Counted from the stretch's first letter, positions 6,817 to 16,667 are shown. The stretch is 64,000 nt of DNA from Mucilaginibacter roseus (GCF_021215455.1 NZ_JAJPWV010000002.1:496001-560000); one strand, 5' to 3'. Notes: generated from the sequence alone by a model not told the origin. A program made the numbers and translations.

Positions 6817-9747
6817 TTAGTTAACGGGATCAGTTTTGATCAATGCATCCCACAAAATTTCGGCAGGATGTTGTGCTGTTGCCGTCGTACCATCCTTTAT
6901 CTGGTGGCGGCAACTGGTACCCGGCGCGGCTATAACCACATTTGCCCCGCCATTGCGAACGGCAGGAAACAAAACCAATTCGCCAATGCGCATGGAAACG
7001 TCGTAATGCTTATCCTCATATCCAAATGAACCTGCCATACCACAACAGCCGGAAGGGATAACCTCTACCTTATAATTAGCAGGCAAACTCAACGCCGTTT
7101 GAGATGCCGCCTGCACATTCCAGGCTTTTTGCTGGCAATGGCCATGGAGCAATACCTGCCGGTGTTCGGTGGTGAATTGATCGCCGTTAATGTTGCCATT
7201 TTTTGCTTCGCGGGCGATGAATTCCTCGAACAACAAAGCATGTTGAGCGAGTTGCTGCGCCTGTGGCAATAAGTCTTCGCGCACCAGGTCGGTGTATTCA
7301 TCCCTGAAACTTAATATGGCTGATGGTTCAATACCGATCAGAGGCGTACCCTCACTGATCAACGGCGCTAACAGCTCCACATTACGTTCGGCCACAGCTT
7401 TAGCCTGCCGCAATAAGCCTTTGGAGAGCATGGTACGTGCGCTTTCCTGATGCTGAGGGATGATCACCTCGTAACCCAGCGCCTGCAACAGTTTTATAGC
7501 CTTTTGGCCGATGCTTACATCGTTATAATTGGTAAACTCATCGCAGAAAAAGTACACACGTTTGCTGCGATGATTGTCGTTATTTTGCTTTTTATACCAT
7601 TGCCGCAAAGTTTGTGGGGCAAGTTTGGGCAGGGTACGTTTAGCAGAAAAACCAAGGCTCTTTTTAAGCGTATTACCGATAGCGTTATCGGCCGTAAAAA
7701 AGTTGTATAATCCCGGCCATGCCATGCCCAACTTATTAAGCCTGGGCAGCGAAGCTATCAGTTTAGCTTGTAACGGTGTGCCGTTGGCATTATAATAATG
7801 CTGCAGAAACTCTGCTTTCAGCTTGGCCATATCCACACTGGAGGGGCACTCCGACCGGCAGCCTTTACAGCTCAGGCACAGATCCATCACTTCCTTTATT
7901 TCAGGATGGTCAAAGCGGTTCAGCTTGTCGGAATTGGTGAGGTAATGGCGCAAGGTATTGGCGCGGGCACGGGTAGTGTCCTGCTCATTACGGGTAGCCA
8001 TGTACGACGGGCACATGGTACCGCCCGCCTGTGCCGATTTCCGGCAATCGCCCGAGCCATTGCATTGCTCGGCATGCTGCAAAATATTTTGTCCGCGAAA
8101 GCGAAATACAGTCTTTATTTCAGGCACCTGCTGCCCCGGCGTATAGCGCAGGTATTCATCCATTGGCGGTGTACCGGTTATTTTGCCGGGATTGAATATG
8201 CCCTGCGGGTCCCACGTTTGCTTGATGGCTTGCAGCAAACGGTAATTCTTCTCACCTATCATTTGCGGAATGAACTCTCCACGCAGGCGGCCATCGCCAT
8301 GCTCACCGCTTAGCGAGCCACGATATTTTTTTACCAGTCCGGCTATTTCCTGCGCTATAATGCGGAACTTTTGTACACCTTCGGCGGTTTTCAAATTCAG
8401 CATTGGCCGCAAATGCAACTCGCCCGATCCGGCATGGGCATAGTACACACTGTACAAACCATGCTTCTCTAAAATTTGGTTAAACTCCGCGATGTACGCA
8501 GGCAGATCGACGGCATCAACGGCGGTATCTTCAATAACGGCCACCGCTTTTTCATCGCCAGGCAAATTACTCAGCAAGCCGAGTCCCGCCTTGCGTAATG
8601 ACCATACGGCATTTTGCTGCGCCCCGGTTAGCAACGGAAAATGATAGCCCAAACCACCCTGCCTTAACTCATCCTCAAGCCGGACAGCAATGGCAATCAA
8701 TTCATCATCACTTTGTGCCGATAACTCCACCACTAAAATAGCCTTGGGGCTACCCTGCACAAAAAAGCGGTTTAACGCCTGCGATGGGTTATCGAGCGTG
8801 CAGTCTAAAATGTAATGGTCGATCAGCTCGCAAGAGCGTGGTTGATATTTAAGGGCGATAATGTTGGCATGCAAAGCTGCATCCACCGATGGGCAGTGCA
8901 CACAAAGCAACCCGGTTGTTTTCGGGGGCAATTCTTCAAGATTCAGCTTTATCTCCGTAATAAAGGCCAGCGTACCTTCAGAGCCGCATATCAATTTACA
9001 AAAATTAAAATCCTCGCCACCGGCGGTAAAGGGGTTACTGTTCAGCAGCACATCAACAGCATAACCTGTATTCCGGCGGTTAACGCTTGGCTTCGGAAAC
9101 TCACGGCGGATCTCCTGCTGCGTTTCCCAATCGCCAAGCTGCTGCCTGATGGTTCGGTATAACTCCGCTTCGAGCTTATTACCTTTGCCAGCGGCAATAA
9201 ATTCATCAAAATTCATAGACCTGAAAACCGCTTCGCTGCCATCACTCAGTAACGCCTTAACCTCTAATGTATGATCGCGCGTGCTGCCGTACACCAGTGA
9301 ATTGGAGCCACAGGCATTGTTGCCCACCATGCCGCCAATCATGGCCCGGTTAGCCGTTGAGGTTTCAGGACCGAAGTATAAGCCGTAAGGGCGCAGGTAA
9401 CGGTTCAGTTCATCGCGTACTACACCAGGCTGCACACGCACCCATTTCTCGGCTGTGTTTACTTCGATAATATCTGTAAAATGTTTCGATACATCAACCA
9501 CTATACCCTTGCCCACCACCTGCCCGGCCAGTGAAGTACCGGCGGTACGGGGTATCAGCGAGGTTTTGTACTTACCAGCAAAGGCGATCAGCTTTTTCAG
9601 ATCATCATCATTTTTCGGTATAGCTACGGCCAGCGGCATTTCGGAATAGGCAGAGGCATCCGTAGCGTACAGTACACGCATCAATTCGTCGGTGTACAAT
9701 TCGCCTGTTAATGCCTCCCTGAGCTCCCGAAGTCCGTGATCGAGCAT
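6817..9747 (-). CDS. D-2-hydroxyglutarate dehydrogenase, YdiJ-type FAD/Fe-S fusion
   Basis: The 976-residue protein has a VAO-type FAD domain (PRTAGTSLAGQ at 67-76, then MIGGMVGNNACGSNS), a FAD-oxidase C-terminal domain (SGELHLRP, SGEHGDGR), a cysteine-rich Fe-S region at about 557-635 (CNGSGDC, then CLSCKGCRSECP) and a C-terminal CCG redox domain (SGCCGMAGSFGYE near 900). This matches YdiJ, a membrane-linked D-2-hydroxyglutarate oxidase that passes electrons onward and yields 2-oxoglutarate. It is the third gene of an operon with ALDH7A1-like and HglS-like genes, starting 4 bases after the dehydrogenase stop with AGGGAG directly before its ATG. This context favours 2-hydroxyglutarate over lactate or glycolate as substrate. 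Confidence 0.87.
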   Translation of the reverse strand: MLDHGLRELREALTGELYTDELMRVLYATDASAYSEMPLAVAIPKNDDDLKKLIAFAGKYKTSLIPRTAGTSLAGQVVGKGIVVDVSKHFTDIIEVNTAEKWVRVQPGVVRDELNRYLRPYGLYFGPETSTANRAMIGGMVGNNACGSNSLVYGSTRDHTLEVKALLSDGSEAVFRSMNFDEFIAAGKGNKLEAELYRTIRQQLGDWETQQEIRREFPKPSVNRRNTGYAVDVLLNSNPFTAGGEDFNFCKLICGSEGTLAFITEIKLNLEELPPKTTGLLCVHCPSVDAALHANIIALKYQPRSCELIDHYILDCTLDNPSQALNRFFVQGSPKAILVVELSAQSDDELIAIAVRLEDELRQGGLGYHFPLLTGAQQNAVWSLRKAGLGLLSNLPGDEKAVAVIEDTAVDAVDLPAYIAEFNQILEKHGLYSVYYAHAGSGELHLRPMLNLKTAEGVQKFRIIAQEIAGLVKKYRGSLSGEHGDGRLRGEFIPQMIGEKNYRLLQAIKQTWDPQGIFNPGKITGTPPMDEYLRYTPGQQVPEIKTVFRFRGQNILQHAEQCNGSGDCRKSAQAGGTMCPSYMATRNEQDTTRARANTLRHYLTNSDKLNRFDHPEIKEVMDLCLSCKGCRSECPSSVDMAKLKAEFLQHYYNANGTPLQAKLIASLPRLNKLGMAWPGLYNFFTADNAIGNTLKKSLGFSAKRTLPKLAPQTLRQWYKKQNNDNHRSKRVYFFCDEFTNYNDVSIGQKAIKLLQALGYEVIIPQHQESARTMLSKGLLRQAKAVAERNVELLAPLISEGTPLIGIEPSAILSFRDEYTDLVREDLLPQAQQLAQHALLFEEFIAREAKNGNINGDQFTTEHRQVLLHGHCQQKAWNVQAASQTALSLPANYKVEVIPSGCCGMAGSFGYEDKHYDVSMRIGELVLFPAVRNGGANVVIAAPGTSCRHQIKDGTTATAQHPAEILWDALIKTDPVN

Positions 9748-9751
9748 CTCC

Positions 9752-11290
9752 CTAAAAATCGAATTTTATGCCTTGCGCCAATGGCAGCTCGGTTGAATAA
9801 TTAATGGTATTGGTTTGCCTGCGCATATATGCTTTCCAGGCATCGGAGCCTGATTCGCGACCGCCGCCTGTTTCCTTTTCGCCACCGAATGCCCCGCCAA
9901 TTTCGGCACCGGATGTACCGATGTTCACGTTGGCGATACCGCAATCAGAGCCCGCGCCGGAAAGGAACAGCTCCGCTTCGCGCAAATTATTGGTCATGAT
10001 GGCGGATGACAATCCCTGCGGTACGCCGTTTTGCAGGGCGATAGCTTCGTCAAGTGTATTGTATTTTATCAGATAAAGGATAGGCGCGAATGTTTCATGC
10101 TGCACAATCGCGTAGCTATTCTCTACCTCGGCAATACAGGGTTTAACATAGCAGCCCGAAGCATATCCTTCACCATCTAATACTCCGCCCTCAACCACAA
10201 AATTGCCGCCTTCAGCCTTACATTTTTCAATGGCATCCAAATAACTTTTCACCGCGTCGGTATCTATCAGCGGCCCCATGTGGTTATTGCTATCCAGCGG
10301 GTTACCTATTCTGATCTGTTTGTAAGCACTTACCAGCTTCTGCTTAAAATCGTCATAAACCGAACTATGAATAATTAGCCTGCGCGTGGAGGTACAACGC
10401 TGCCCGGCAGTACCCACCGCGCCAAAAACAGTACCGATAAGCGCCATTTCCAGGTTAGCATCAGGGGTTATGATGATGGCATTATTACCGCCCAATTCTA
10501 ACAACACCTTCCCCAGCCTTGCAGCCACGGCAGTTGCCACAGCCTTACCCATACGGGTTGAGCCCGTGGCTGATACCAATGCCACACGCGGGTCATTAGC
10601 CATCAGGCTGCCTATCTCACGGTCGCCGATAACGAGGCAGCAAACGCCATCGGGAATATCATTCGCCTTAAATACTTTACTGATAATATGCTGACAGGCC
10701 ACAGCGGTAAGCGGTGTTTTTTCGGATGGTTTCCAAACGCAGGTATTGCCGCATACCAGCGCCAGCATGGCATTCCAGCTCCATACCGCCACGGGGAAGT
10801 TAAAGGCTGATATAATGCCCACCACCCCCAGCGGGTGATACTGCTCATACATGCGGTGCAATGGCCGTTCGGATTGCATGGTGAGGCCATACAACTGGCG
10901 ACTTTGGCCCACGGCAAAATCGCAAATGTCGATCATCTCCTGCACCTCGCCCAAGCCTTCCTGCAGGCTTTTGCCCATCTCGTAACTCACCAGCGCGCCG
11001 AGGTCATCCTTGGCCTCACGCAGGGCATTACCAACTTGCCGAACGATCTCTCCACGGCGCGGAGCCGGTACGGCACGCCAGGCATTGAATGCCTGCTGCG
11101 CCTGTTCGGTAGCTTTATTATAATCAGCCGCGGTAGCCATATTTACCTTGCCGATGGGTTTACCATCAACAGGCGAATATATGGTGCGAGTATTGCTGCT
11201 ATCAACCTCAGCCCAAACACTGCCCGTGCTGTAAGCAGGGTTAACCTCATTTATCTGTAGTCTTTTTAATATCTGTTGTATATCAACCAT
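9752..11290 (-). CDS. Alpha-aminoadipic semialdehyde dehydrogenase (ALDH7A1/antiquitin type)
   Basis: The 512-residue aldehyde dehydrogenase has catalytic C299 (GTAGQRCTSTRR), general base E265 (LLELGGNN) and the NAD-site FNFPVAVWSWN. The C-terminal segment (SGAEIGGAFGGEKETGGGRESGSDAWKAYMRR, read in parts) is close to antiquitin, including the residues that bind the aminoadipate semialdehyde carboxylate. The reaction is NAD-dependent oxidation of 2-aminoadipate-6-semialdehyde (from lysine via saccharopine or piperideine-6-carboxylate) to 2-aminoadipate. The start overlaps the upstream stop as TAATG, so translation is coupled to the HglS-like gene. The aminotransferase giving 2-oxoadipate is not in the window. 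Confidence 0.92.
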   Translation of the reverse strand: MVDIQQILKRLQINEVNPAYSTGSVWAEVDSSNTRTIYSPVDGKPIGKVNMATAADYNKATEQAQQAFNAWRAVPAPRRGEIVRQVGNALREAKDDLGALVSYEMGKSLQEGLGEVQEMIDICDFAVGQSRQLYGLTMQSERPLHRMYEQYHPLGVVGIISAFNFPVAVWSWNAMLALVCGNTCVWKPSEKTPLTAVACQHIISKVFKANDIPDGVCCLVIGDREIGSLMANDPRVALVSATGSTRMGKAVATAVAARLGKVLLELGGNNAIIITPDANLEMALIGTVFGAVGTAGQRCTSTRRLIIHSSVYDDFKQKLVSAYKQIRIGNPLDSNNHMGPLIDTDAVKSYLDAIEKCKAEGGNFVVEGGVLDGEGYASGCYVKPCIAEVENSYAIVQHETFAPILYLIKYNTLDEAIALQNGVPQGLSSAIMTNNLREAELFLSGAGSDCGIANVNIGTSGAEIGGAFGGEKETGGGRESGSDAWKAYMRRQTNTINYSTELPLAQGIKFDF

Positions 11291-12195
11291 TATTGTTTGG
11301 TTTGACTGGTGTATGTACTTTCAAAAATCTTATCGGCATTGCCGGTTTCAAAACCCTCGCGGCGTTGCGCGGTGGTAAGCTGCTCCGCCGGTATGTGGCT
11401 AAATTCGGGCAACGGGCGGCGCTCGGCAAACTCCACGTAGCTGCCCGCTATGGCCAGTGTTTCGCCACCGGCAAACAGGGCCTCCTTCATTTCGGCAACG
11501 GTGCTGCTCTGGCTCAATAAACCATCCGGACTGGTTTTGATCTTGCCTCCCTCAGTATTCAGCCGTATGCCTAAACCCTCTACGAAGGTATTGAAATCCT
11601 CAATGGTATTGTATCCGTTTTTGAGCGCGTGCACGCTGATGGTGTAATGATTGAGGTAATAGCGGTTGTATATTACCCATGCAGCGTACTCATTCTCGTC
11701 AAGCAGGCGCTGGTAATCAGCCTTGGTTGGGCGCTCCCATAGCGGTTTTTGAAAGAACGCGCCTACCTCAGCACCGTTATCCAGGTCGAGTGCATCTACC
11801 GGGTCATTATCAATGCCAGCGGTATATTTCTTAATGATCTGCTGCGCTTCGGGCGATAATTCATCAACACGCAACTCACTGATAAATATGCGCGGGTAAA
11901 CAGCTTTCGGCGGCGAAAACCAGTAAGCACCCAGCTTCTTTTTTTCAAAGTGGTAATGATCGCGCTGTGTGTAGCCGTAGTGCAAAAATATTTTGCCCAA
12001 AGATGCTATTCCCAGGTGCTGCACACCCAGTGTACGAAAGGCTATATGATCGTTCACGATATCTTGCTGCGAGGCAACAACCCCTTTCTCCACCAGCGCG
12101 GCGGTAATCTGCTTTACGGCAGGCACGCCTTCGCTATAGCGCTCAAACAGATCGTTAAGTGCTATATCCAACGGTTTTTTCTCATCAAATTTCAT
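11290..12195 (-). CDS. 2-oxoadipate dioxygenase/decarboxylase (HglS, DUF1338), short form
   Basis: The 301-residue protein has the DUF1338 metal triad by manual alignment: H50 (DHIAFRT), H189 (SVHALKN) and E255 (YVEFAERR). R54 corresponds to the substrate-binding arginine of Pseudomonas HglS. HglS is an Fe(II) enzyme of VOC-like fold that converts 2-oxoadipate to D-2-hydroxyglutarate with loss of CO2. This protein is clearly shorter than the roughly 450-residue HglS/YdcJ forms. It is first in the operon, overlapping the ALDH gene by one base. Together the operon covers semialdehyde to aminoadipate, then 2-oxoadipate to 2-hydroxyglutarate to 2-oxoglutarate, lacking only a transaminase. Confidence 0.87.
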   Translation of the reverse strand: MKFDEKKPLDIALNDLFERYSEGVPAVKQITAALVEKGVVASQQDIVNDHIAFRTLGVQHLGIASLGKIFLHYGYTQRDHYHFEKKKLGAYWFSPPKAVYPRIFISELRVDELSPEAQQIIKKYTAGIDNDPVDALDLDNGAEVGAFFQKPLWERPTKADYQRLLDENEYAAWVIYNRYYLNHYTISVHALKNGYNTIEDFNTFVEGLGIRLNTEGGKIKTSPDGLLSQSSTVAEMKEALFAGGETLAIAGSYVEFAERRPLPEFSHIPAEQLTTAQRREGFETGNADKIFESTYTSQTKQ

Positions 12196-12372
12196 GATCG
12201 TACCTTTTTAAATGCCCCTTAAAAAAGGGCGGTTGGTTTATAATTGTAAAGCTAATATCTGCAAATTAAGGTAAGCTAACATCATGCGTGAGCAACAATA
12301 TTTATGAGCAGGTATTGAAATATATTTTAATATCAAACCAATAATATAAAACCATATCCTATCTTTATATGT

Positions 12373-12395
12373 AACCCTTTTACATGCTAAGGGTT
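12373..12395. promoter_or_regulatory. Inverted repeat before the first alpha/beta hydrolase gene
   Basis: AACCCTT (12373-12379) and AAGGGTT (12389-12395) form a 7-bp inverted repeat with a 9-base spacer, 18 bases before the ATG at 12413. It could be an operator or a 5' leader hairpin; nothing in the sequence decides which. The rest of 12196-12412 is AT-rich and shows nothing else. Confidence 0.25.
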
Positions 12396-12412
12396 TACCA
12401 ATTATAATATTT

Positions 12413-13282
12413 ATGCCCCTATTTAGATTTTTACTTTGCGCAGCGATGCTTTACCTCCCGCCAATGGCACTGCATGCACAGATTGCCGAAATGGACACCA
12501 CCATGTATGGGCGTAACCCTGCCACCGGCAAATACGTCAACATACGCGGAATTAAGCTGTACTACGAGGTTTATGGCAAGGGCGAACCTCTGCTGATGAT
12601 ACACGGCAACGGCGGATCGATAAATAACTTCATCTTCCAGATACCTTACTTTGCCAAACATCACCGGGTGATACTGGCCGACAGCCGCGCGCAGGGCAAA
12701 TCAATTGACCCGTCGGATTCACTGAGCTACGAAATGATGGCCGATGACCTGAATGCGCTGCTGGATAATCTCGGACTAAAACAGGTAAATGTTATTGGCT
12801 GGAGCGATGGCGGTATAAACGGATTGCTGCTTGCCTTGCGCCATCCCGACAAGGTGAAAAAACTAGCCATAACCGGCGCCAACTTAAGGCCGGATACTAC
12901 CGCTGTTGACCCACAGGTTTACAGTATGGCCATGGGCTGGAACCGGCAGATACAGGATTCACTTAAAATGATGAAACCGGCATCGGCACAGCTTAAAAAT
13001 ACGGCCAAAGTAATGCGCCTGCTATCGTACCAGCCCAACATACCCGCAACCACGCTGCACAAAATCAAGTGCCCGGTACTGGTTATAGCCGGCGACCATG
13101 ACGTGATCAAAAACAGCCATACCCTGGAAATAGCGGAAAATATTCCTAATTCGTATCTGTGGATAATACCCAACTCGGGCCATGCTACACCGGTGTACAA
13201 AAAGGATGAGTTCAATAATACCATCAGTGATTTCTTAGCCAAACCTTATCGTAAAATTGAGGGTGAAGCCCGCTTTAATTAA
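12413..13282 (+). CDS. Exported alpha/beta hydrolase, copy 1 of a tandem pair
   Basis: The 289-residue protein has a signal peptide ending ALHAQ at about residue 23. The hydrolase core shows an oxyanion loop HGNGGS (64-69), nucleophile elbow GWSDGG with S131, an acid in AGDHD and the catalytic His in NSGHATP. It is probably a periplasmic serine ester or amide hydrolase; the substrate cannot be read. The next gene begins 11 bases downstream and is a close paralog over its full length. Both share an N-terminal segment (NPATGKYVNIRG / NPTAGKYARIRG) before the fold, suggesting a recent tandem duplication and a shared transcript. Confidence 0.85.
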   Translation: MPLFRFLLCAAMLYLPPMALHAQIAEMDTTMYGRNPATGKYVNIRGIKLYYEVYGKGEPLLMIHGNGGSINNFIFQIPYFAKHHRVILADSRAQGKSIDPSDSLSYEMMADDLNALLDNLGLKQVNVIGWSDGGINGLLLALRHPDKVKKLAITGANLRPDTTAVDPQVYSMAMGWNRQIQDSLKMMKPASAQLKNTAKVMRLLSYQPNIPATTLHKIKCPVLVIAGDHDVIKNSHTLEIAENIPNSYLWIIPNSGHATPVYKKDEFNNTISDFLAKPYRKIEGEARFN

Positions 13283-13293
13283 TTCCGGTTACT

Positions 13294-14133
13294 ATGCGCT
13301 TTTACTATATATTATTTCTATTGATATGTGGCTCTGCTTTTTTAGTATCGGCACAAAACTTTGGCAATAACCCAACCGCAGGTAAATATGCCCGCATACG
13401 CGGCTTTAAAATGTATTACGAAACTTACGGCACCGGCAAGCCGCTGCTGCTGGTACATGGCAATGGCGGTTCGATCAGTAATTTTGAGAACCAGATACCC
13501 TACTTCGCCAGGAATTATAAGGTAATCGCGGTTGACAGCCGGGCGCAGGGAAAATCAACCGACCTGAGCGACTCGCTGAGTTATGAGATGATGGCCGACG
13601 ACCTGAACGCCTTGCTGGACACCCTGAAAATATCAGACTGTTATGTAATTGGCTGGAGCGATGGCGGAATCAATGGCTTACTGCTGGCCATGCGCCACCC
13701 GGACAAGGTAAGCAAGCTGGCAATTACCGGCGCAAACCTAAAGCCAGACACCACTACGCTCGATCCGTTTGTTTACAACGAAATAGCCAAAACAGATAAA
13801 AAATATAGCGACTCGTTGAAACATTCCAGCTCCACCCCGCTAACAAAAAATGCATGGAAGGTAAATCATATGATGCTGATTGAGCCTAAAAACGTGCTTG
13901 CTGATCTGCACCATGTAAAATGCCCGGTGCTGGTTATCGGCGGGGACCATGATGCTATCCCGACAAGGCATACCATCGAGATAGCCGCGAGCATTCCTAA
14001 CTCTTACCTGTGGATATTGCCAAATTCAGGGCACTCTACATTAGTTAATTATAAAGATCAGTTTAATACAACGGTAAACAACTTTTTTAAACAACCCTAC
14101 CGCGATATAAGCGGTAACGACAGGTTTAATTGA
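13294..14133 (+). CDS. Exported alpha/beta hydrolase, copy 2 of a tandem pair
   Basis: The 279-residue protein is a paralog of the gene before it. It has a signal peptide ending LVSAQ (about residue 21), HGNGGS at 56-61 and nucleophile S122 in GWSDGG. The acid motif is GGDHDAIP and the His motif is NSGHSTL. The blocks SLSYEMMADDLNALLD and ITGANLKPDTT are almost unchanged between the copies, while the cap region (about 165-200) differs, so the two may have different substrates. A terminator follows at 14153-14194. No enzyme specificity can be claimed. Confidence 0.85.
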   Translation: MRFYYILFLLICGSAFLVSAQNFGNNPTAGKYARIRGFKMYYETYGTGKPLLLVHGNGGSISNFENQIPYFARNYKVIAVDSRAQGKSTDLSDSLSYEMMADDLNALLDTLKISDCYVIGWSDGGINGLLLAMRHPDKVSKLAITGANLKPDTTTLDPFVYNEIAKTDKKYSDSLKHSSSTPLTKNAWKVNHMMLIEPKNVLADLHHVKCPVLVIGGDHDAIPTRHTIEIAASIPNSYLWILPNSGHSTLVNYKDQFNTTVNNFFKQPYRDISGNDRFN

Positions 14134-14152
14134 CCGGTACTATCTTCTCAAA

Positions 14153-14194
14153 AAAAGATCGCCCGACTGGTTTTACACAATCAGGCGATCTTTT
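14153..14194. terminator. Bidirectional terminator between hydrolase copy 2 and the DUF4965 gene
   Basis: AAAAGATCGCC (14153-14163) pairs with GGCGATCTTTT (14184-14194), with a partly paired inner region. A-rich and T-rich flanks suit termination from both sides of two converging genes. Confidence 0.8.
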
Positions 14195-14210
14195 AATATT
14201 CAGTCTTAGG

Positions 14211-16667
14211 CTATTTTTTGTTCAGCTTATCATTCAGCATTTTAATGTAAAACCCGCCTACTACACTGCGCGCGGTAAAATTTTGGCGGCGGCCGTCCTT
14301 AGCCTCATACCAATCGCTCATCGGCACGCGGTCGGGTGTTTCTAAAGCATAAGTATATACAGGCGCTATCAAAGCTTTAAAATCCGCCGGATTATCGGCC
14401 AGCGTGGCAGTCCAGGTTATCCAGTCGTTTTTGGTATAGGTTTTACGGCTATCCAACGGCAGGCCGTATTTTTCCTGTTTGGTGAGATAGTACTTCACCT
14501 CCCTGCTATAAACCTCTTTAGGGAACAAGCCCATATTCAGCACCTTATCCCAAACCAGGTTATACTTTTGGCTCCAGGTATTTTTGTTGTTAAATGTTAG
14601 GGCATAATGATCGCCAGCGTCGGCAGCTTCCATCCAGCGTTTGGCCATATCCTTAGCCATGGCGGTGTATTTTTGGCCGGTAGCCTTATCGCCCAGCATA
14701 TTAGCCAGCGTGCCGTAACCACCAAGGGCTACAATGGCTTTAACAGAAAGGTTGGCATTACGCGCCAGGTGACCGGCAAAATCATCAGTAGATAGCTGGT
14801 TAGCCGGGTCAAACCCATCCTTAGCCAGGTATTCCGCCCAAATAGTTAAAGTTTTCCAATGTTTTTTGGCGTAGCTGGCATTACCCTCAACCTTGGCTAT
14901 CGCGGCGGCCAGAATCAGCATATTGCCCGATTCCTCAACCGGCATATCTTCGCCGTAGGTTTGTCCGTTTGCCTGCGGGTAGGTACCCAAATCGTGCGAT
15001 GAATAAGGCTTATTCCACTTGCCGCTCTCGCTGAAATAAAAGATGCCGTTCATCATCCCTTTAACCAGGTCAGGGTTATAGATCAGGAACAAGGGTGCCG
15101 ATGGATAAGTAATATCCACCGTACCGATAGAGCCATTGCTGAAATTCTCTTTTGACAGGAATAACATTTCACCCTCCGGACTTTTCACCAGCTTATGCGC
15201 TGATACCGCCTGCCTGTACGCCAGTTCGCACAGGTTGGCATATGCTTCGCCGCCGCTTTTCAGGGCATCGGCATATAGCTTTTTATCAAACGCGCTGCAT
15301 TGCTGGGTTACGGTTTTGTATTGCGCCGCTGCTAAGGCCAGTTGCTGCTCAATGGTATGCTTGCCATCAGTATTCCACCATGGGCGTAGGTTGGTTTTAA
15401 AATATTGCACGGAATACAGATCATCATAGCCGATCATTACAAACTGCTCTTTGGCGGTAGCACCTACACTGCCCATTGGTATAACAGTGTTCAGCACCAG
15501 TTGCTCGCCTTTTAAATGATCAGTTTGCGCCACACGCTGGCCAAACAGATTTTTCAGCGCGTCGGCTGTGTTGGTTACCGATTGTATGGCATGATAGCTT
15601 TGCGGAACAGCAACGTACATGTAACCCCAATCAATACGCACATCATCACCGGTGCGCTTTAATAGCGGCTGTTCAGTAGTACCTGCTTTTAGTACGGATA
15701 AGTTATTGGATGTGTATTTACTTGCCTCAACAGGCTGAAAAGCATTATGTACCGCCACATTTGTCGATGCGCCAAAATACACTGTAACCTTATGTGCCGT
15801 ACCATCATTAGCGCGAACTTTGGTTGCGATATAGCTTACCGGCCGGGCCAGTAAATTTAAATCATTCATTAACAAAGGCGAAGTGAAGGTTACCGTCAGA
15901 TCAACAGGACCGCAGGCAAATTCATAGATGGTTTGCGTAGCATTAAACTGCATGGCTTTCTGCTTCCCTTCATTAAACGCCATTGATCTGCTCGCCGGAG
16001 ATTCCTGAACCAAACCAAAATCAACAAATGACGGGCCGCCGGTGTTTACCGCATAAACGCTTAATACGTTGCGGCCTTTTTTCAATGCTTTAGCCATATT
16101 GCCGGTTAGCGGTATGTAAGCAAACTTACCCTGCAGATCGGGCTTGGTATATATCTGCTGCCCGTTAAGATATGCTGTCGCCTTATCATCATGCTGAATT
16201 TTAAGGTACACGGTACCGGCTGACAGATCATCGAAGGTAAATGTTTTGCGTATCCACACTTCATCCTTAGCCCAAACGGTTTTGGCTACCGAACCGCGGC
16301 TGCCTAAAGCACCCGTGCCTTTTTGCCATTGCGCGTCATCAAAATCAGCATTTATCCAGTTTTCGCCGGGTTTTGTTTCGGTATAAGTTACCGGGTACGC
16401 TTCCTGCTCGCCTGCCGGAACGATAGTTTGATACGCTTTTTCTGGCTTACCTAAAAAGCTGTATACTTTACCGTCAACACTGATGAGGCCGGTTAAGGAT
16501 TGATTGGCACCCGTCCAATGGCTGGTGGTGCCTTTATTCAATTCATCGGTGGTTGACCATATACTGAAATAGGGATCATGGGTTACAAGTGGGTAAGCTG
16601 GCGCCTTGCGTTCCTGCGCGAAAGCAACAGAACAACCAAGCAACCACGCAAGAAGCGTTTTTCTCAT
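14211..16667 (-). CDS. Exported glutaminase-family / DUF4965-DUF5127 protein
   Basis: The ATG at 16667 (MRKTLLAWLLGCSVAFAQ) gives a clean signal peptide; an upstream in-frame start at 16745 would bury it, so the shorter 818-residue form is preferred. The protein opens with PAYPLVTHDPYFSIWSTTDELNKG, typical of the DUF4964 segment. It continues with a beta-sandwich carrying a jelly-roll-like insert (DDAQWQKGTGALG ... YLNGQQIY, about 120-220) and ends in an alpha-toroid DUF4965/DUF1793-like region (EESGNMLILAAAIAKVEG, DDFAGHLARNANLSVKAI). Fungal relatives are called glutaminase A, but most bacterial members are unproven. It lies downstream of the GH95 gene on the same strand, with a 156-base gap. 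Confidence 0.8.
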   Translation of the reverse strand: MRKTLLAWLLGCSVAFAQERKAPAYPLVTHDPYFSIWSTTDELNKGTTSHWTGANQSLTGLISVDGKVYSFLGKPEKAYQTIVPAGEQEAYPVTYTETKPGENWINADFDDAQWQKGTGALGSRGSVAKTVWAKDEVWIRKTFTFDDLSAGTVYLKIQHDDKATAYLNGQQIYTKPDLQGKFAYIPLTGNMAKALKKGRNVLSVYAVNTGGPSFVDFGLVQESPASRSMAFNEGKQKAMQFNATQTIYEFACGPVDLTVTFTSPLLMNDLNLLARPVSYIATKVRANDGTAHKVTVYFGASTNVAVHNAFQPVEASKYTSNNLSVLKAGTTEQPLLKRTGDDVRIDWGYMYVAVPQSYHAIQSVTNTADALKNLFGQRVAQTDHLKGEQLVLNTVIPMGSVGATAKEQFVMIGYDDLYSVQYFKTNLRPWWNTDGKHTIEQQLALAAAQYKTVTQQCSAFDKKLYADALKSGGEAYANLCELAYRQAVSAHKLVKSPEGEMLFLSKENFSNGSIGTVDITYPSAPLFLIYNPDLVKGMMNGIFYFSESGKWNKPYSSHDLGTYPQANGQTYGEDMPVEESGNMLILAAAIAKVEGNASYAKKHWKTLTIWAEYLAKDGFDPANQLSTDDFAGHLARNANLSVKAIVALGGYGTLANMLGDKATGQKYTAMAKDMAKRWMEAADAGDHYALTFNNKNTWSQKYNLVWDKVLNMGLFPKEVYSREVKYYLTKQEKYGLPLDSRKTYTKNDWITWTATLADNPADFKALIAPVYTYALETPDRVPMSDWYEAKDGRRQNFTARSVVGGFYIKMLNDKLNKK

